Assembly: GCF_003345295.1 (NCBI RefSeq)
Contig: NZ_CP031056.1
Location: 1,674,001 to 1,738,000 of the forward strand
DNA: 64,000 nt
Reading direction: 5' to 3'
DNA from: Vibrio splendidus
GTDB taxonomy: Bacteria; Pseudomonadota; Gammaproteobacteria; Enterobacterales; Vibrionaceae
Below the pieces are notes generated by a model that was not told the DNA's origin, ran no database searches, and saw only the letters and a list, made by a program, of their open reading frames with translations. Shown here in pieces: positions 24,924 through 34,930 of the stretch. How positions within the stretch are numbered: the first letter of the stretch is position 1; every line of letters starts with the position of its first letter. The position numbers were made by a program, and so were the translations under genes.

Positions 24924-26279
24924 CTACATAACTTGCCGCTTCTGTTCGTACATTTTTTCATCAGCCGCTTTCAAGAGTGCATCGACATCATCGTAGTTAT
25001 TGTTATGAATAACCCAACCAACACTGATTCGAAGATAAATTGAGTACGTCTCGTAGACCACTGGTGTCGTACATATCACCTTACGAAGTTTAGCCACAAT
25101 CGACGATACATGTTGGTCATCGATGATGCGTGGCAATAAGACTAAGAACTCATCCCCCCCTATCCTTGCCACGATGTCTGAGCCGCGCAACTCACTCTTT
25201 ATACGCTTAGCACATTCAACTAATACCTGATCGCCGGCCGCATGACCAAACGTGTCGTTGATCGCTTTAAACCCATCCAGATCGATATTGACAACCGCAA
25301 AGGTTCTCGCTCTCTGCTTTTGAGTGGTTTTAAATGCCTGCTTGAGGCTGTACATGAAGTATCGACGATTCGGTAACATCGTAAGCTCATCATGCATAGA
25401 ACGGCTATCAGCAATTAGATACAGGCGATAAATAGTAATAAAGGCAATCGCTAGTACTAGCATTATGGTGTAACCCACCAGCCTTACCGCTTGAACTCGA
25501 TACCAAGGCACGTCCATCAATACATGCTCATTACCGGAGAGAGCAAGGTACCAACCACCGTAAGGAAAGCTCACCTGCTCGGTGGCAAACGCATTATCGA
25601 ACACATCCTGGGTGCCATAAAAGACTGGGCCATCTTTACCCGAACTGTTGGCACCGCGAATCGCGAGTTCGTACTTGTTCTCGATTTTCCCAATTCCGAC
25701 ATCTTCAAACAGCTCATCTAAGCCAATAACAGCACTGGATACACCCCAATAGTCTTGATTAAAAGGTGGGTCTCGAAAGATCGGGGTTCTCGTAATGAGT
25801 GCTTGACCACCTTGAAATAATTCAAAAGGCCCAGCAATAAAAGTGTTACCGAGATTACGGGCTATCTCAACAGACTCCCATTGGTTGGGATAATCGCGAT
25901 AATTAATACCAAGAATCTGCTCATTGCCTTCCATAGGGAAAACAAAGTTTAGAATGTCGTCTTTGGCGAGTCCAATAAGTCGAATATGGAAGCCATCTTG
26001 AATGATATTCTCAGCAATCTTGTCCCAATTCTTCACCTCACCATCAGGGTTGATGGTCACTAAGGTAGAGAAATTGTTGAGGATATACATATCAGACACG
26101 ATCGCGGCTTCGATCCGAGAACGAATAATGGATAATTGTTTTTTCCCCTCAGAATAAGACTCATTCTTAAGAAAAGTTAATTGCTTGGCGTGAAAGAACT
26201 CAATCGCGCCTACTATCGCTAGGAAAAAAAGAAAAGATACTACTTTGGCAGACCACTGCTTGCTAGAACCACTTGGCAT
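24924..26279 (-). CDS. Membrane diguanylate cyclase with CHASE sensor domain
   Basis: A 451-residue protein: TM1 (about residues 12-30), a periplasmic CHASE-type domain (about 40-260; the segment GINYRDYPNQWES is typical), TM2 (about 265-290) and a cytoplasmic GGDEF domain. GGDEF is intact near residue 375 (VARIGGDEFLVLLP) and the RxxD inhibitory site is present five residues before it (RGSD), so it should be product-inhibited, unlike the cyclase at 19104. The start has AGAGG 8 bases upstream. The GGDEF codons contain a run of seven C/G (25154-25160). It lies upstream of rhlE on the same strand, but with 164 bases between them they need not be cotranscribed. Confidence 0.93.
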   Translation of the reverse strand: MPSGSSKQWSAKVVSFLFFLAIVGAIEFFHAKQLTFLKNESYSEGKKQLSIIRSRIEAAIVSDMYILNNFSTLVTINPDGEVKNWDKIAENIIQDGFHIRLIGLAKDDILNFVFPMEGNEQILGINYRDYPNQWESVEIARNLGNTFIAGPFELFQGGQALITRTPIFRDPPFNQDYWGVSSAVIGLDELFEDVGIGKIENKYELAIRGANSSGKDGPVFYGTQDVFDNAFATEQVSFPYGGWYLALSGNEHVLMDVPWYRVQAVRLVGYTIMLVLAIAFITIYRLYLIADSRSMHDELTMLPNRRYFMYSLKQAFKTTQKQRARTFAVVNIDLDGFKAINDTFGHAAGDQVLVECAKRIKSELRGSDIVARIGGDEFLVLLPRIIDDQHVSSIVAKLRKVICTTPVVYETYSIYLRISVGWVIHNNNYDDVDALLKAADEKMYEQKRQVM

Positions 26280-26562
26280 TTACGAACCTCTAACACTTTT
26301 GTTCTATATACTGCCTTATAACGGCTCATTTCTGGCTTATTCCTCCAGTATGCCGCTAAGTCACTAAAAATCTATACTAACGTCTACTATCTATCAAATA
26401 TTGTGCCATTCATCACTTCAGGTCTGTTGGTTATACTAATTGCTTAATCAAAAAGGGTTAGTGAACCTTATAAAGCTTACATTGTATTGACTCAAACCTT
26501 ACATTAAAGGATTCATCGATGTTATTTTACATAGACTATTAATCAGCTTGGTACCTCACGAC

Positions 26563-27711
26563 ATGAAGCTAAAAACGATTACACTGTGCACATTACTATC
26601 AGCCTCAGTTACGGTCTCTGTTCACGCACAAGAGAACGCTCTGGCGACAAATGTACCGAGTATTCAAACCCAAGCAGATTCTCTTAACTCTCATGAACAA
26701 TCTTTCAAACAATCTGCAAACCTCATTCGTACGACCTACGAAAGCCAACTTTATACCCTGCCAGCCTTCAAAGAGGGTCACTATGGTTTGCGTATGTATC
26801 GCCAAACATTAGACGATAAATATTCTGCTGCGGTATGGAGTGACATGGCACGAGTGGCAAGTAAGCTCAGCACCCTGTCTAATGACGTTCATACCATGGA
26901 ACAAATCGTTCTCTACTCAGAGAAGCGCGTTGCTTCTTATGTTGGCGATAACGATGAGCGCAGTGTTCGACGCTACAACATCACCAAGCACATGCCTGAA
27001 TACCTTTATCTTGGTGTTGATCTTCTTGGCTCAATGGCACGTGCCAACGAATACGGCCTAGAACATCAGAATGATACCAAACTGCGTGAGATCATCCGTC
27101 GCTATGACTTCTCGCGATACGTGACCAACGAAGACATGGTGAAAGCGTGGGCGGCTCAACTCGCCAATCAAGTCTACTGGCTGCGCCAACTGGGTGAACA
27201 AGATGTCGTTGATGAGTTCGTCGACACCTTCAAGAAAGCGTATCCAGACGATGAAGATAAGAAGCTTTCAAGCCAGCAATTTGGCAACAAACTCTATGGC
27301 ATGACACACGTCATCTTTGGCGATTCCGAGTACTATCAGCATCAAGTGAGCGAGCAAGATCATCAATGGATCTACGACTACTTCAGAGAAAACATCGATA
27401 CGATTCTGCTGCGTGCGAAAGAAGATGTGATTGCTGAGGTTGGATTAACCTTCTTACTGGCAGGTTTAGAAGATGACCCAGTTGTCGAGAAAACTCGGCT
27501 CGCGATTCAAGCTTCTATCGATGAGAAACAAGGCATGATTCCTTCTATCACTGGTGATTTTGATCTTGAGTACGGTGAACACCGCAACGTGTTAGCAATC
27601 ATGCTGCTCGATTGGCAGCAAGTGAATGAAGCGCCGACCTATGAAGGCAATCCTAAAGTGTTTACTAACATCCCTTACGGACTTATTAAAAACCAACCAC
27701 CGAAGAACTAG
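26563..27711 (+). CDS. Exported protein, DUF3541-like
   Basis: A 382-residue exported protein. The start is taken at ATG 26563, giving the signal peptide MKLKTITLCTLLSASVTVSV-HAQ; the frame opens five codons earlier at TTG without a signal. The mature protein is helical, with a middle region rich in charged residues, and begins after a short linker with SLNSHEQSFKQSANLIRTTY. It looks like the Vibrio family named DUF3541; this is recognition from memory, not a search. No catalytic motif was seen. It stands alone and ends in a strong terminator. Confidence 0.8.
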   Translation: MKLKTITLCTLLSASVTVSVHAQENALATNVPSIQTQADSLNSHEQSFKQSANLIRTTYESQLYTLPAFKEGHYGLRMYRQTLDDKYSAAVWSDMARVASKLSTLSNDVHTMEQIVLYSEKRVASYVGDNDERSVRRYNITKHMPEYLYLGVDLLGSMARANEYGLEHQNDTKLREIIRRYDFSRYVTNEDMVKAWAAQLANQVYWLRQLGEQDVVDEFVDTFKKAYPDDEDKKLSSQQFGNKLYGMTHVIFGDSEYYQHQVSEQDHQWIYDYFRENIDTILLRAKEDVIAEVGLTFLLAGLEDDPVVEKTRLAIQASIDEKQGMIPSITGDFDLEYGEHRNVLAIMLLDWQQVNEAPTYEGNPKVFTNIPYGLIKNQPPKN

Positions 27712-27744
27712 CAGCATACCTAGCCTAGGTTGGTCATAGAACCC

Positions 27745-27781
27745 AAAAAGCCGCATACCTTTCAAGGCCTGCGGCTTTTTT
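27745..27781 (+). terminator. Terminator of the DUF3541-like gene
   Basis: AAAAAGCCGCA / TGCGGCTTTTT perfect 11-bp stem, loop of 14, then T. Confidence 0.85.
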
Positions 27782-27816
27782 AATTCTTTCCACACCATCA
27801 CTTCGATCTGGCTCAA

Positions 27817-27840
27817 GTTTAGGTTTAGGTTTAGGTTTAG
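27817..27840. repeat. Four tandem copies of GTTTAG
   Basis: Perfect (GTTTAG)x4 between convergent genes. The last copy supplies the stop codon (27837-27839) of the methyltransferase read on the minus strand, so a change in copy number would not alter the protein except by extending past the stop. Confidence 0.9.
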
Positions 27841-28448
27841 GAGCAGACCTTGTTCATCACTATCGTGAAATCCCCTTCTGCGTAGCCCTCTATTAAAGAG
27901 ACATCCTCACAGAGCGTTTTACAGAAACGATAGACACCTTGAGGGTGATAACTCATCAAGGTATTACGTGAAGGATATTGGCTTGAGTTGAGAAGATTAA
28001 AAATCACCGTCTGATTCGCCAACTCAAACATACGAGTAATCATGTTTGTCAGATAGTCAGGATCACGAGAGATGTAGTTCAGTGAACCACTAGCGATAAC
28101 AATGTCATGCACCTCAAGTTTCATTTTGCTCATGTCACCCGACAAAAACTGACAACGATCTTCTGTGTAGTTCTGCCTAGCCTTTTTTAGAAAGCCTGCG
28201 TGTTGGTCAACGCCGGTGTAAGATTGAATACGATAGATGCTGTCGAGCAGTTCAAACAACTCGCCATAGCCACAACCCAAATCTAAAACACTCTTCTTTT
28301 CGAAGTCAGCCGAACGAGCGATCACTTCAAAGCGACACAATTGACTCTCTTCACTAGTCCAACCTAATGCTTTGGCTTGGTCGCCATTTGAGCGGTTAGT
28401 CTGCTTTCGGTGATACCAATACACCTTAAAACGATCACGCCAGTGCAT
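27837..28448 (-). CDS. Class I SAM-dependent methyltransferase
   Basis: A 203-residue cytoplasmic methyltransferase. Motif I is VLDLGCGYGELFELL (about residues 68-82), followed by the acidic motif TGVDQH and motif IV-like IVIASGSLNYI. The start is placed at ATG 28448 (MHWRDRF), which overlaps the histidine-kinase stop in TAATG; the frame opens six codons earlier inside the kinase gene. It is therefore the last gene of the response regulator-kinase-methyltransferase unit. Substrate unknown. Confidence 0.88.
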   Translation of the reverse strand: MHWRDRFKVYWYHRKQTNRSNGDQAKALGWTSEESQLCRFEVIARSADFEKKSVLDLGCGYGELFELLDSIYRIQSYTGVDQHAGFLKKARQNYTEDRCQFLSGDMSKMKLEVHDIVIASGSLNYISRDPDYLTNMITRMFELANQTVIFNLLNSSQYPSRNTLMSYHPQGVYRFCKTLCEDVSLIEGYAEGDFTIVMNKVCS

Positions 28449-29701
28449 TACGAGAAATCCACCCACACTTCACGGCCACCAGCCAGCTCTTGGTTATGGT
28501 ACTGCCATTGATATTGCGCAAGCAGCTTTTCGGTGAGCTCTAACCCTAGACCAAAGCCCAAATGATTGTCTTCTACCGTGCCATCAGTGTTGTTGTTAAC
28601 AATGGTGACTTTTGAACCCAATTGAACGATATCCACGGTACCGCTTCCTGTGTGCTGGAAAGCATTGCGAATCAAATTGGTCAGCACGATTCGGGTTAGT
28701 CCAGCTGGTAACTGGCATTGTGTGTCGTCGCTTTCAATATTCACAACCACCGCTTTACCATTCAATAGATAGGTTAAATCGTGGGTAATCTGTTGCGACA
28801 GTTCGCCAAGATGTACGTTTTCCAGAGGCAGGTCTTTGTCTTGTTGTCGGGTGAGCCACAACAAAGTTTCTGTCAGGTCTGTCATGGTGAAACCCGCGCG
28901 CTTAATTCGGTCTATCACTTCAAGCTGCTTTTCTGGGCTCTTACCCTTTTGAATCAGCTTCTCTAGCAGTTCACTGTTGGTTCTTGTGACAGCAATAGGG
29001 GTACGTAATTCGTGGCTCGCATAGCCCAAGAACTTCTGTTCCCGCTCTAAGCTGTTTTGAACAGAGCTCAAGCTATCACGAATGATGTTAGCCAAAGTGT
29101 TCAGTTCACTAAAGTGAAAATCTGGTGTGGGTTCATTGAGGTTATCTTTGTCTAACGACTTAGCCCAGTTTTTTAGCTGTTCAACAGGCGATGCTACTTT
29201 ACGTAATATCAAAACTAAAATCGCGAAAAACAGGACAATCGCGGCTAACGCAGTCAGGAAAATTGTCACAAAGTGAGGCAGTGCCTTGTCTTCTAAGAAA
29301 TGGTCTTGTTTTTGGTTAAACACAGCAGAAACGTAACGCACTTCGGCTCCCTTCATCACTTTCATAACAAAGTAACCTTCTTTTGGCGGTGCAAAGATTG
29401 ACTTACCAAGAACCTTTTTTGATATGACATTTAACTCAACGTTACTCTGCTCAATATGAGTTTGAATACCTTGTGGTAAATCGCTCCATTGCGTTGCAAC
29501 CGTAAACTCTTGATTGGTCATAGGCTTGCCCGGTTTCACAACCTCTTGCTGAGCTTGAGCAATCATAGAGCCACGCATAGCGACATCCATACCTGAGATA
29601 AAGTAATTTATACTCAATGCTGATAGAACCAGAATCGTCGTTACGCCCGTAACCAGAATCGCCAGCAATACATAGATTCTTAAGCTTGGTCTAATCTTCA
29701 T
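28448..29701 (-). CDS. Sensor histidine kinase
   Basis: A 417-residue inner-membrane kinase: TM1 about residues 10-32, a periplasmic domain about 33-150, TM2 about 152-173, a HAMP-like linker, HisKA with the phospho-acceptor in LGYASHELRTPIAVTRTNSE, and HATPase with N box (NLIRNAFQHTG) and a G box (FGLGLELTEKLL). The first G box (DxGxG) looks eroded: VNNNTDGTVEDNHLGFGLGL. It overlaps the response regulator stop by 4 bases (ATGA). With the RND operon directly upstream, it is the likely sensor of an efflux-inducing stress. Confidence 0.93.
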   Translation of the reverse strand: MKIRPSLRIYVLLAILVTGVTTILVLSALSINYFISGMDVAMRGSMIAQAQQEVVKPGKPMTNQEFTVATQWSDLPQGIQTHIEQSNVELNVISKKVLGKSIFAPPKEGYFVMKVMKGAEVRYVSAVFNQKQDHFLEDKALPHFVTIFLTALAAIVLFFAILVLILRKVASPVEQLKNWAKSLDKDNLNEPTPDFHFSELNTLANIIRDSLSSVQNSLEREQKFLGYASHELRTPIAVTRTNSELLEKLIQKGKSPEKQLEVIDRIKRAGFTMTDLTETLLWLTRQQDKDLPLENVHLGELSQQITHDLTYLLNGKAVVVNIESDDTQCQLPAGLTRIVLTNLIRNAFQHTGSGTVDIVQLGSKVTIVNNNTDGTVEDNHLGFGLGLELTEKLLAQYQWQYHNQELAGGREVWVDFS

Positions 29702-30411
29702 CCTTCTGGTTGCTCCTTAATCGCAAACCCTTTGCCCGCAATGGTATGAAGTAATTTGTTCTCTTGTTCAGCATCGACTTGTTTACGCAGATTGAAAATA
29801 TGCACTTTTAAGCTATTACTGTCTGGTTGATCATCGCCCCACACGCCCTGCATGATCGTCTCTCGTGAAACAGGATTAGGACTAGATCGCATCAAAACTT
29901 CTAAGATTTTGAGCGCAGTTGGGGAAAGCTTGAGAGGTGAGTTCGCACGATATGCTTGATGTTGTTTAAGGTCGATCTCCAGATCACTCACCGATAAGCG
30001 GCTAACCTGACCACTGCGCCGCTTTGCCAATACTTGAGCTCGAACAATCAACTCTTCCATCGCAAATGGTTTGATCAAGTAGTCATCGGCACCTTTTGAA
30101 AAGCCTGTCAGCTTATCATCAAGCGTATCACGCGCCGTCAGCATCAATACTGGTGTGTCGATCCCCTGTGCCCGCAAGTTCTCACAAACATGCAAGCCAT
30201 TCATTTTAGGTAAGTTGAGATCGAGAATTACTGCGTCATAGCGATTAGTTTCAATTAGATTGAGTCCAGCTAGACCATTTGCTGCATGATCACACTGGAT
30301 GTCTTCTAAATCGAGGTAATCAATAACAGCAGTGGCCAAATCGAGGTCGTCTTCAACCAAAAGCAATTGAAGCTTATCTGTGAGTTTATTAGTGACGGAT
30401 TCTGCCATCAT
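29698..30411 (-). CDS. Response regulator, OmpR/PhoB family
   Basis: A 237-residue regulator. The receiver domain is at residues about 12-125 with acidic pocket EDD and phospho-acceptor Asp in AVILDLNLPKMNG; the conserved Thr and Lys are in MLTARD and YLIKPFA. The winged-helix DNA-binding domain occupies about residues 140-232 (SLKVHIFNLRKQVD). GAGG lies 6 bases upstream of the ATG. It follows the RND pump gene after 152 bases, which contain a hairpin (GATGCTG / CAGCATC, 30502-30530) without a T run, so read-through is possible. The 11-bp-spaced repeats before the efflux operon (36419-36449) suit this protein. Confidence 0.95.
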   Translation of the reverse strand: MMAESVTNKLTDKLQLLLVEDDLDLATAVIDYLDLEDIQCDHAANGLAGLNLIETNRYDAVILDLNLPKMNGLHVCENLRAQGIDTPVLMLTARDTLDDKLTGFSKGADDYLIKPFAMEELIVRAQVLAKRRSGQVSRLSVSDLEIDLKQHQAYRANSPLKLSPTALKILEVLMRSSPNPVSRETIMQGVWGDDQPDSNSLKVHIFNLRKQVDAEQENKLLHTIAGKGFAIKEQPEG

Positions 30412-30563
30412 GACGACCTCTATTTTAGTTATATTGTGGCTAGTAATGCGCAGTTCTGTAATGCCTTAGCCTATTGAGCTTTGACTGCTAATGAACCTAA
30501 ACAGATGCTGCTGAGACTAATTCAGCATCCACCTATTAGATATCATCATTAGCTTAGCCATTG

Positions 30564-33500
30564 TTAAGCCGTTTGTTCAACGCCTTTGACTCGATTTGTG
30601 ACTTTAAGAATCAGCGACTTAATCTCACACTGAATCATTAGTAATGCTGGCGTCAGAATCAGCGTAATAAACGTCGCAAACAAAATGCCGTAACCTAGTG
30701 CTGCCGCTGCAGGGATCAGGAATTGAGCCTGCAGAGACGTTTCACTTAATAGTGGCGTCAAACCTGCGAACGTGGTGACCGATGTGAGTAACACGGCTCT
30801 TAGTCGACCTGAACACGCTTCAACAATCGCATCGTGAACCGACTTGCCCTGCTCTTTGATTAGCTCATTGAAACGAGAAACCAACAACAAGCTGTCATTC
30901 ACCACCACGCCACTCAACGCAAGGATACCGTTTAACGATAGGATACTGATTGTTAAGTCATTCCACCAGTGCCCTAAGATTGCCCCAACAATACCAAATG
31001 GAATCGCTGTCATAATAATCACAGGCTGAATGTAAGACTTCAGCGGGATAGCAAGCAGCGTGTAGATAGCAATCATGGCGAGTACAAACATGCTCATCAT
31101 TGAACTCGCGGTTTCTTCTTGCTCTTCCGTTTCACCAGCAAAATCGACCGTTAGCCCCGGATATTGCGCTTCTAAATCGGGTACTAATGTGTCTTGCAAC
31201 TGATGAACAAGCTCAGCAGGCGCAACCACCTCTTTGTCCAATACTGCACTGATGTACACAGCACGTTGGCTATCAATACGTGTGATCTCTGATACTTGGT
31301 AGTCTGAATGCACCTCAGCAACCGTACTCAAAGGCACCACAGTACCGTCGTTAGTTCTCATGCTCGATTGCTTGATATCCGCAATGGTTTGACGATCCGA
31401 CTCTGGGTAACGAACTCGAACTTTCACCTCATCTTTACCACGTTGGAATTGCTGAACTATGTCACCACCAAACGCCTGTAATACTTGCTGTGAAAGACTT
31501 GCCGTATCAAAACCTAACGCACGACCTTGTTGTGTTAATTCGAAACGATACTGAGACTCACCCAGATCCAAGTTATGATCAATGCCACTCACACCGTCAA
31601 TAGCTTGAAGCTTGGTTAAGAACTCATTGCCGGCCGCCGAAACTGATTCTTTATTCCACGCTTTTAGCTCGACTTTGAAGTTATCGACCATCTCCATTTT
31701 AGACAAGATTTTAAGCTTCTTAACCCCTTCCATTTGGCCAACAGTCTCTTGCCACGCATCTGCAAACTCGTTCGATGTGTAAACACTGTCGCTATCTAAT
31801 TCAATTTTCACTTGGCCAGAATCATCGGCATCGGCGATAACCTGAAGGCTAAGCAGTTCCGATGATTCATCTTGAGCACCGTATTGCGCTCTCAGAGTTT
31901 CATCCGTTTGTGTTGCCGCCGCTTCAAGCACTAGCAAGTTCTGTTGTGTTTGACCAAAGCTCGCGTCGTTTTGCATCGACATGTCAGCAGTCACGGTGTC
32001 GCCCGGCATATCAGGGAAGAATGCCACACGTACCGCCCCAGTCATTGGCAGCCCCGCCACCAAGATAAGCAGTGACAAGAAAACCATTACCACGGCGTAA
32101 CGCAGTTTCAGCGCCCATTCAATCACAGGGCAATAGATGCGCTTATTAAACCAACCTAGCCCATAATCGGCAGCATGTTGAACACGAGCCCACAGCCCCT
32201 TTTTGTCGCTGCGCTTAGTATTAATGTGCGCGAGGTGCGATGGCAGGATGAACTTAGACTCAACCAAAGACAGTAACAAACAGATAGTCACGACCGTGCC
32301 GAACTGAGCGTAAATCTGCCCCATTTTACCTTCAACGTTAGCTAGCGCTAAGAAGGCAACAACCGTAGTCAACACACCAAATATAGTCGGTGATGCCACC
32401 TTCATAGTGCCTCGAATGGTACTTCCGATTGAGTCGCCTTCTTCCTTGCGGGTGGAGTAAATGCTTTCCCCGACCACCACGGCATCATCGACCACTATCC
32501 CGAGCGCCATAATGAAACCAAAGGTGGTCATTTCATTGATGGTTAACCCCATAAAGGTGTCTGTCATGAAGAACATGGTGCCAAAGAATACGAACGGTAA
32601 GCCCGCAGCTACCCAGAAAGCGACACGCACGTTTAGGAATACCGCTAACACGATGAATACCAGAGCAATACCCGTTAACGCGTTCTTCACCAATAGGCTC
32701 AAGCGATCTTTGATCATGGTACTTTTGTCGTACCAAGTTTCGATTTCGACATCGCTCGGCAGCATGTTGCTGTTTTCCCAGCGATCTACCACTTGTTGAG
32801 CCTGTTCAACGATGCTGACGACGTCTCCGTATTCATCCATCACGATTTGAATCGCCATCGCATTCTGTTGGTTATAACGAGAAAGCATGAAGGTATCGTC
32901 GGCAAACATGTCTTCAACGTTGGCAATGTCACCCAGTGTAATTTGCGTACCATCGGTGGTAGTCATTACCGGAATCGCGTTGAAATCTTGGATCTCGTAC
33001 GCCTGTTCAGACACCTTCAAACGAACCGTTTTCTCGCCATTGCGAAGGCTCGTCGAAATAGCCGCAGAAGATTCCGCATTGATCGCTTCAGAGACGTCAG
33101 TCAGGGTTAATCCATAAGCTTGAAGTTTATTCTCATCAACCTCGACCGAGATCATAGGATCTGCTTTAGCCTTAATCTCTAAGTCACGAATGGCCGATTG
33201 GCTCAGTAAATCCGACTTTAGTTGCTCAGCTAAGCTCTGCAGCGTTGCTCGGTCTGCATCCCCATAAAGCTGTACCCATAAGGCGTGGTCTTGCATGCGA
33301 GCCTTATCAATCACAGGATTGTCAGCGCCCGCAGGCAGGTTATTGATCGCATCAACCTTAGTTTTAACGTCGGTTAACAGAGTATCAAGATCATAGGTGC
33401 TCGTTTTCTCAATCGAGACGTGGCTGCCGTTCGCATCAGAAGTCGACGTAATACGCTTAATACCCGGCACAGTTTCTAACGCATCTTCGATCTTGATCGC

Positions 33501-33707
33501 TAACCCTTCTTCCGCTTGAACAGGGTCACCACTGTCATAAGTCACTGAAACTGTGACAACATCGGGTTCAAGACTTGGGAAGGCCTCTTTACGTAACGTG
33601 TTAAGCGATAACACGCCAATAATGATCACGCCCACTAACAATAAGTTCGCTGCCACAGAGTTGTTAGCAAACCATGCAATAGCGCCTGTATGCTGCTTGT
33701 TTGACAT
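30564..33707 (-). CDS. RND efflux pump inner-membrane permease
   Basis: A 1047-residue proton-driven exporter of the AcrB/HAE superfamily, with 12 membrane spans and two large periplasmic loops. The proton-relay aspartates in TM4 are intact (ALGIVVDDAVVVGE). The N-terminus (AWFANNSVAANLLLVGVIII) resembles the large group of Vibrio RND pumps paired with a dedicated adaptor and outer-membrane lipoprotein. It starts 2 bases after the adaptor stop. Substrates cannot be told; antibiotics, bile or fatty acids are typical for relatives. Confidence 0.96.
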   Translation of the reverse strand: MSNKQHTGAIAWFANNSVAANLLLVGVIIIGVLSLNTLRKEAFPSLEPDVVTVSVTYDSGDPVQAEEGLAIKIEDALETVPGIKRITSTSDANGSHVSIEKTSTYDLDTLLTDVKTKVDAINNLPAGADNPVIDKARMQDHALWVQLYGDADRATLQSLAEQLKSDLLSQSAIRDLEIKAKADPMISVEVDENKLQAYGLTLTDVSEAINAESSAAISTSLRNGEKTVRLKVSEQAYEIQDFNAIPVMTTTDGTQITLGDIANVEDMFADDTFMLSRYNQQNAMAIQIVMDEYGDVVSIVEQAQQVVDRWENSNMLPSDVEIETWYDKSTMIKDRLSLLVKNALTGIALVFIVLAVFLNVRVAFWVAAGLPFVFFGTMFFMTDTFMGLTINEMTTFGFIMALGIVVDDAVVVGESIYSTRKEEGDSIGSTIRGTMKVASPTIFGVLTTVVAFLALANVEGKMGQIYAQFGTVVTICLLLSLVESKFILPSHLAHINTKRSDKKGLWARVQHAADYGLGWFNKRIYCPVIEWALKLRYAVVMVFLSLLILVAGLPMTGAVRVAFFPDMPGDTVTADMSMQNDASFGQTQQNLLVLEAAATQTDETLRAQYGAQDESSELLSLQVIADADDSGQVKIELDSDSVYTSNEFADAWQETVGQMEGVKKLKILSKMEMVDNFKVELKAWNKESVSAAGNEFLTKLQAIDGVSGIDHNLDLGESQYRFELTQQGRALGFDTASLSQQVLQAFGGDIVQQFQRGKDEVKVRVRYPESDRQTIADIKQSSMRTNDGTVVPLSTVAEVHSDYQVSEITRIDSQRAVYISAVLDKEVVAPAELVHQLQDTLVPDLEAQYPGLTVDFAGETEEQEETASSMMSMFVLAMIAIYTLLAIPLKSYIQPVIIMTAIPFGIVGAILGHWWNDLTISILSLNGILALSGVVVNDSLLLVSRFNELIKEQGKSVHDAIVEACSGRLRAVLLTSVTTFAGLTPLLSETSLQAQFLIPAAAALGYGILFATFITLILTPALLMIQCEIKSLILKVTNRVKGVEQTA

Positions 33708-33709
33708 GA

Positions 33710-34930
33710 TTAACCCTCCGCCTTAGCCAGAACGACCATGCCTGCTTTAAAGCTGCTTAACGGACGCTTAACCACTTGAACACACTCGTCAATTTCCACG
33801 CCCAGTTTGGTAGGATCGATGTAAATCAAACCGCCCTTTTCAAACTCAACATCCGCGTTTGATTTAGAAAGCTGACCGTTGCCATCCACAAACCACAGGT
33901 CGCCCTGCTGCGAAAGTGCTGAAGCTGGCAGCTCCCATAATTGAGTTAGTTGCTTACCCGAGATCGTTGCCTGCACGAATGTGCCTGGATAAAGATCTTT
34001 CTCTTGCTCCAAAGGGTTATCGACTTTCACGATCAGTGAACGTTGACGTGTGTCTTGTTGTAAGTGCTGCTCTACTCGCTCGACATAACCTTGCCACTGG
34101 TACTGACCATCAGAACTCGACAGAGTTACTGGCCACGGCTGCTCTTTCAATTGCGTGTTATCGCTGTTAGGTAGGCTCAACCATTGGTTTTCCGAAAGAG
34201 GAACAGAAACCTCGACCTCGTCAATGCTGTATAACGTGGCTATCTGAGCGCCCGTTTGTGCGTAGCTCCCCGGCTGAACATCACGGCTCACGACCAACGA
34301 ATCAAAAGGGGCAACCAAGGTTGTTTTTTCGAGGTCTTGCTGAGCCTTTACCAATTCAAGCTTGGCGTTCTCTAAGGCAGCTGTTACTTGTGTCAGTTGT
34401 GGTTCGCGTAATACTAAAGGTGAATCCGGCTCGCCAGACAAACCAGATCGTTGCCATTCAGACTTAGCTTGTTCACCTTGTCTCTGTTCTTCCAATAAAT
34501 CCAATTGAGCTTGAGCAACATTCGCCTTGGCTTGGGTTACCGCTTGCTGGTAACTGGTCGAATCGATATTGGCGATCACCTCACCTTGGCCAATAACTTG
34601 CCCGGTTTCGAACTGCGAGCTGATTGCTTCTATTCGGCCACTAACTTCTGTTGAAAACATCAACTCATAACGCGACTTCGCTTCTCCGTAACCCACAACT
34701 TCTGCTTGGTAGTTACCCAATGTTGCGAGCACCACAGACACTTGCTGCTGTTGTGATACAGCTAAAGTCGTCGTGTCAGTATCAACAGATACAGCTTGAG
34801 GCTCTGAAACCACTAGTTCATTGGCCTTTTGAGGAGTAGGAGCCACTTGAGAGCCGTTGTAAGCAAGGGCTGCAAAGATGCTTGAACCAGCCACTAGAGT
34901 GATGACAATTGTGATGGTGTTCAGTTTCAT
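33710..34930 (-). CDS. RND efflux periplasmic adaptor (membrane fusion protein)
   Basis: A 406-residue adaptor that joins the pump to the outer-membrane channel. An N-terminal hydrophobic anchor (residues about 5-25) is followed by the lipoyl halves (SGRIEAISSQFETGQVIGQG and KTTLVAPFDSLVVSRDVQPG), an alpha-hairpin of about 60 residues between them, and a beta-barrel domain. No lipobox was seen, so it is anchored by its hydrophobic N-terminus. It overlaps the upstream gene by 4 bases (ATGA). Confidence 0.94.
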   Translation of the reverse strand: MKLNTITIVITLVAGSSIFAALAYNGSQVAPTPQKANELVVSEPQAVSVDTDTTTLAVSQQQQVSVVLATLGNYQAEVVGYGEAKSRYELMFSTEVSGRIEAISSQFETGQVIGQGEVIANIDSTSYQQAVTQAKANVAQAQLDLLEEQRQGEQAKSEWQRSGLSGEPDSPLVLREPQLTQVTAALENAKLELVKAQQDLEKTTLVAPFDSLVVSRDVQPGSYAQTGAQIATLYSIDEVEVSVPLSENQWLSLPNSDNTQLKEQPWPVTLSSSDGQYQWQGYVERVEQHLQQDTRQRSLIVKVDNPLEQEKDLYPGTFVQATISGKQLTQLWELPASALSQQGDLWFVDGNGQLSKSNADVEFEKGGLIYIDPTKLGVEIDECVQVVKRPLSSFKAGMVVLAKAEG

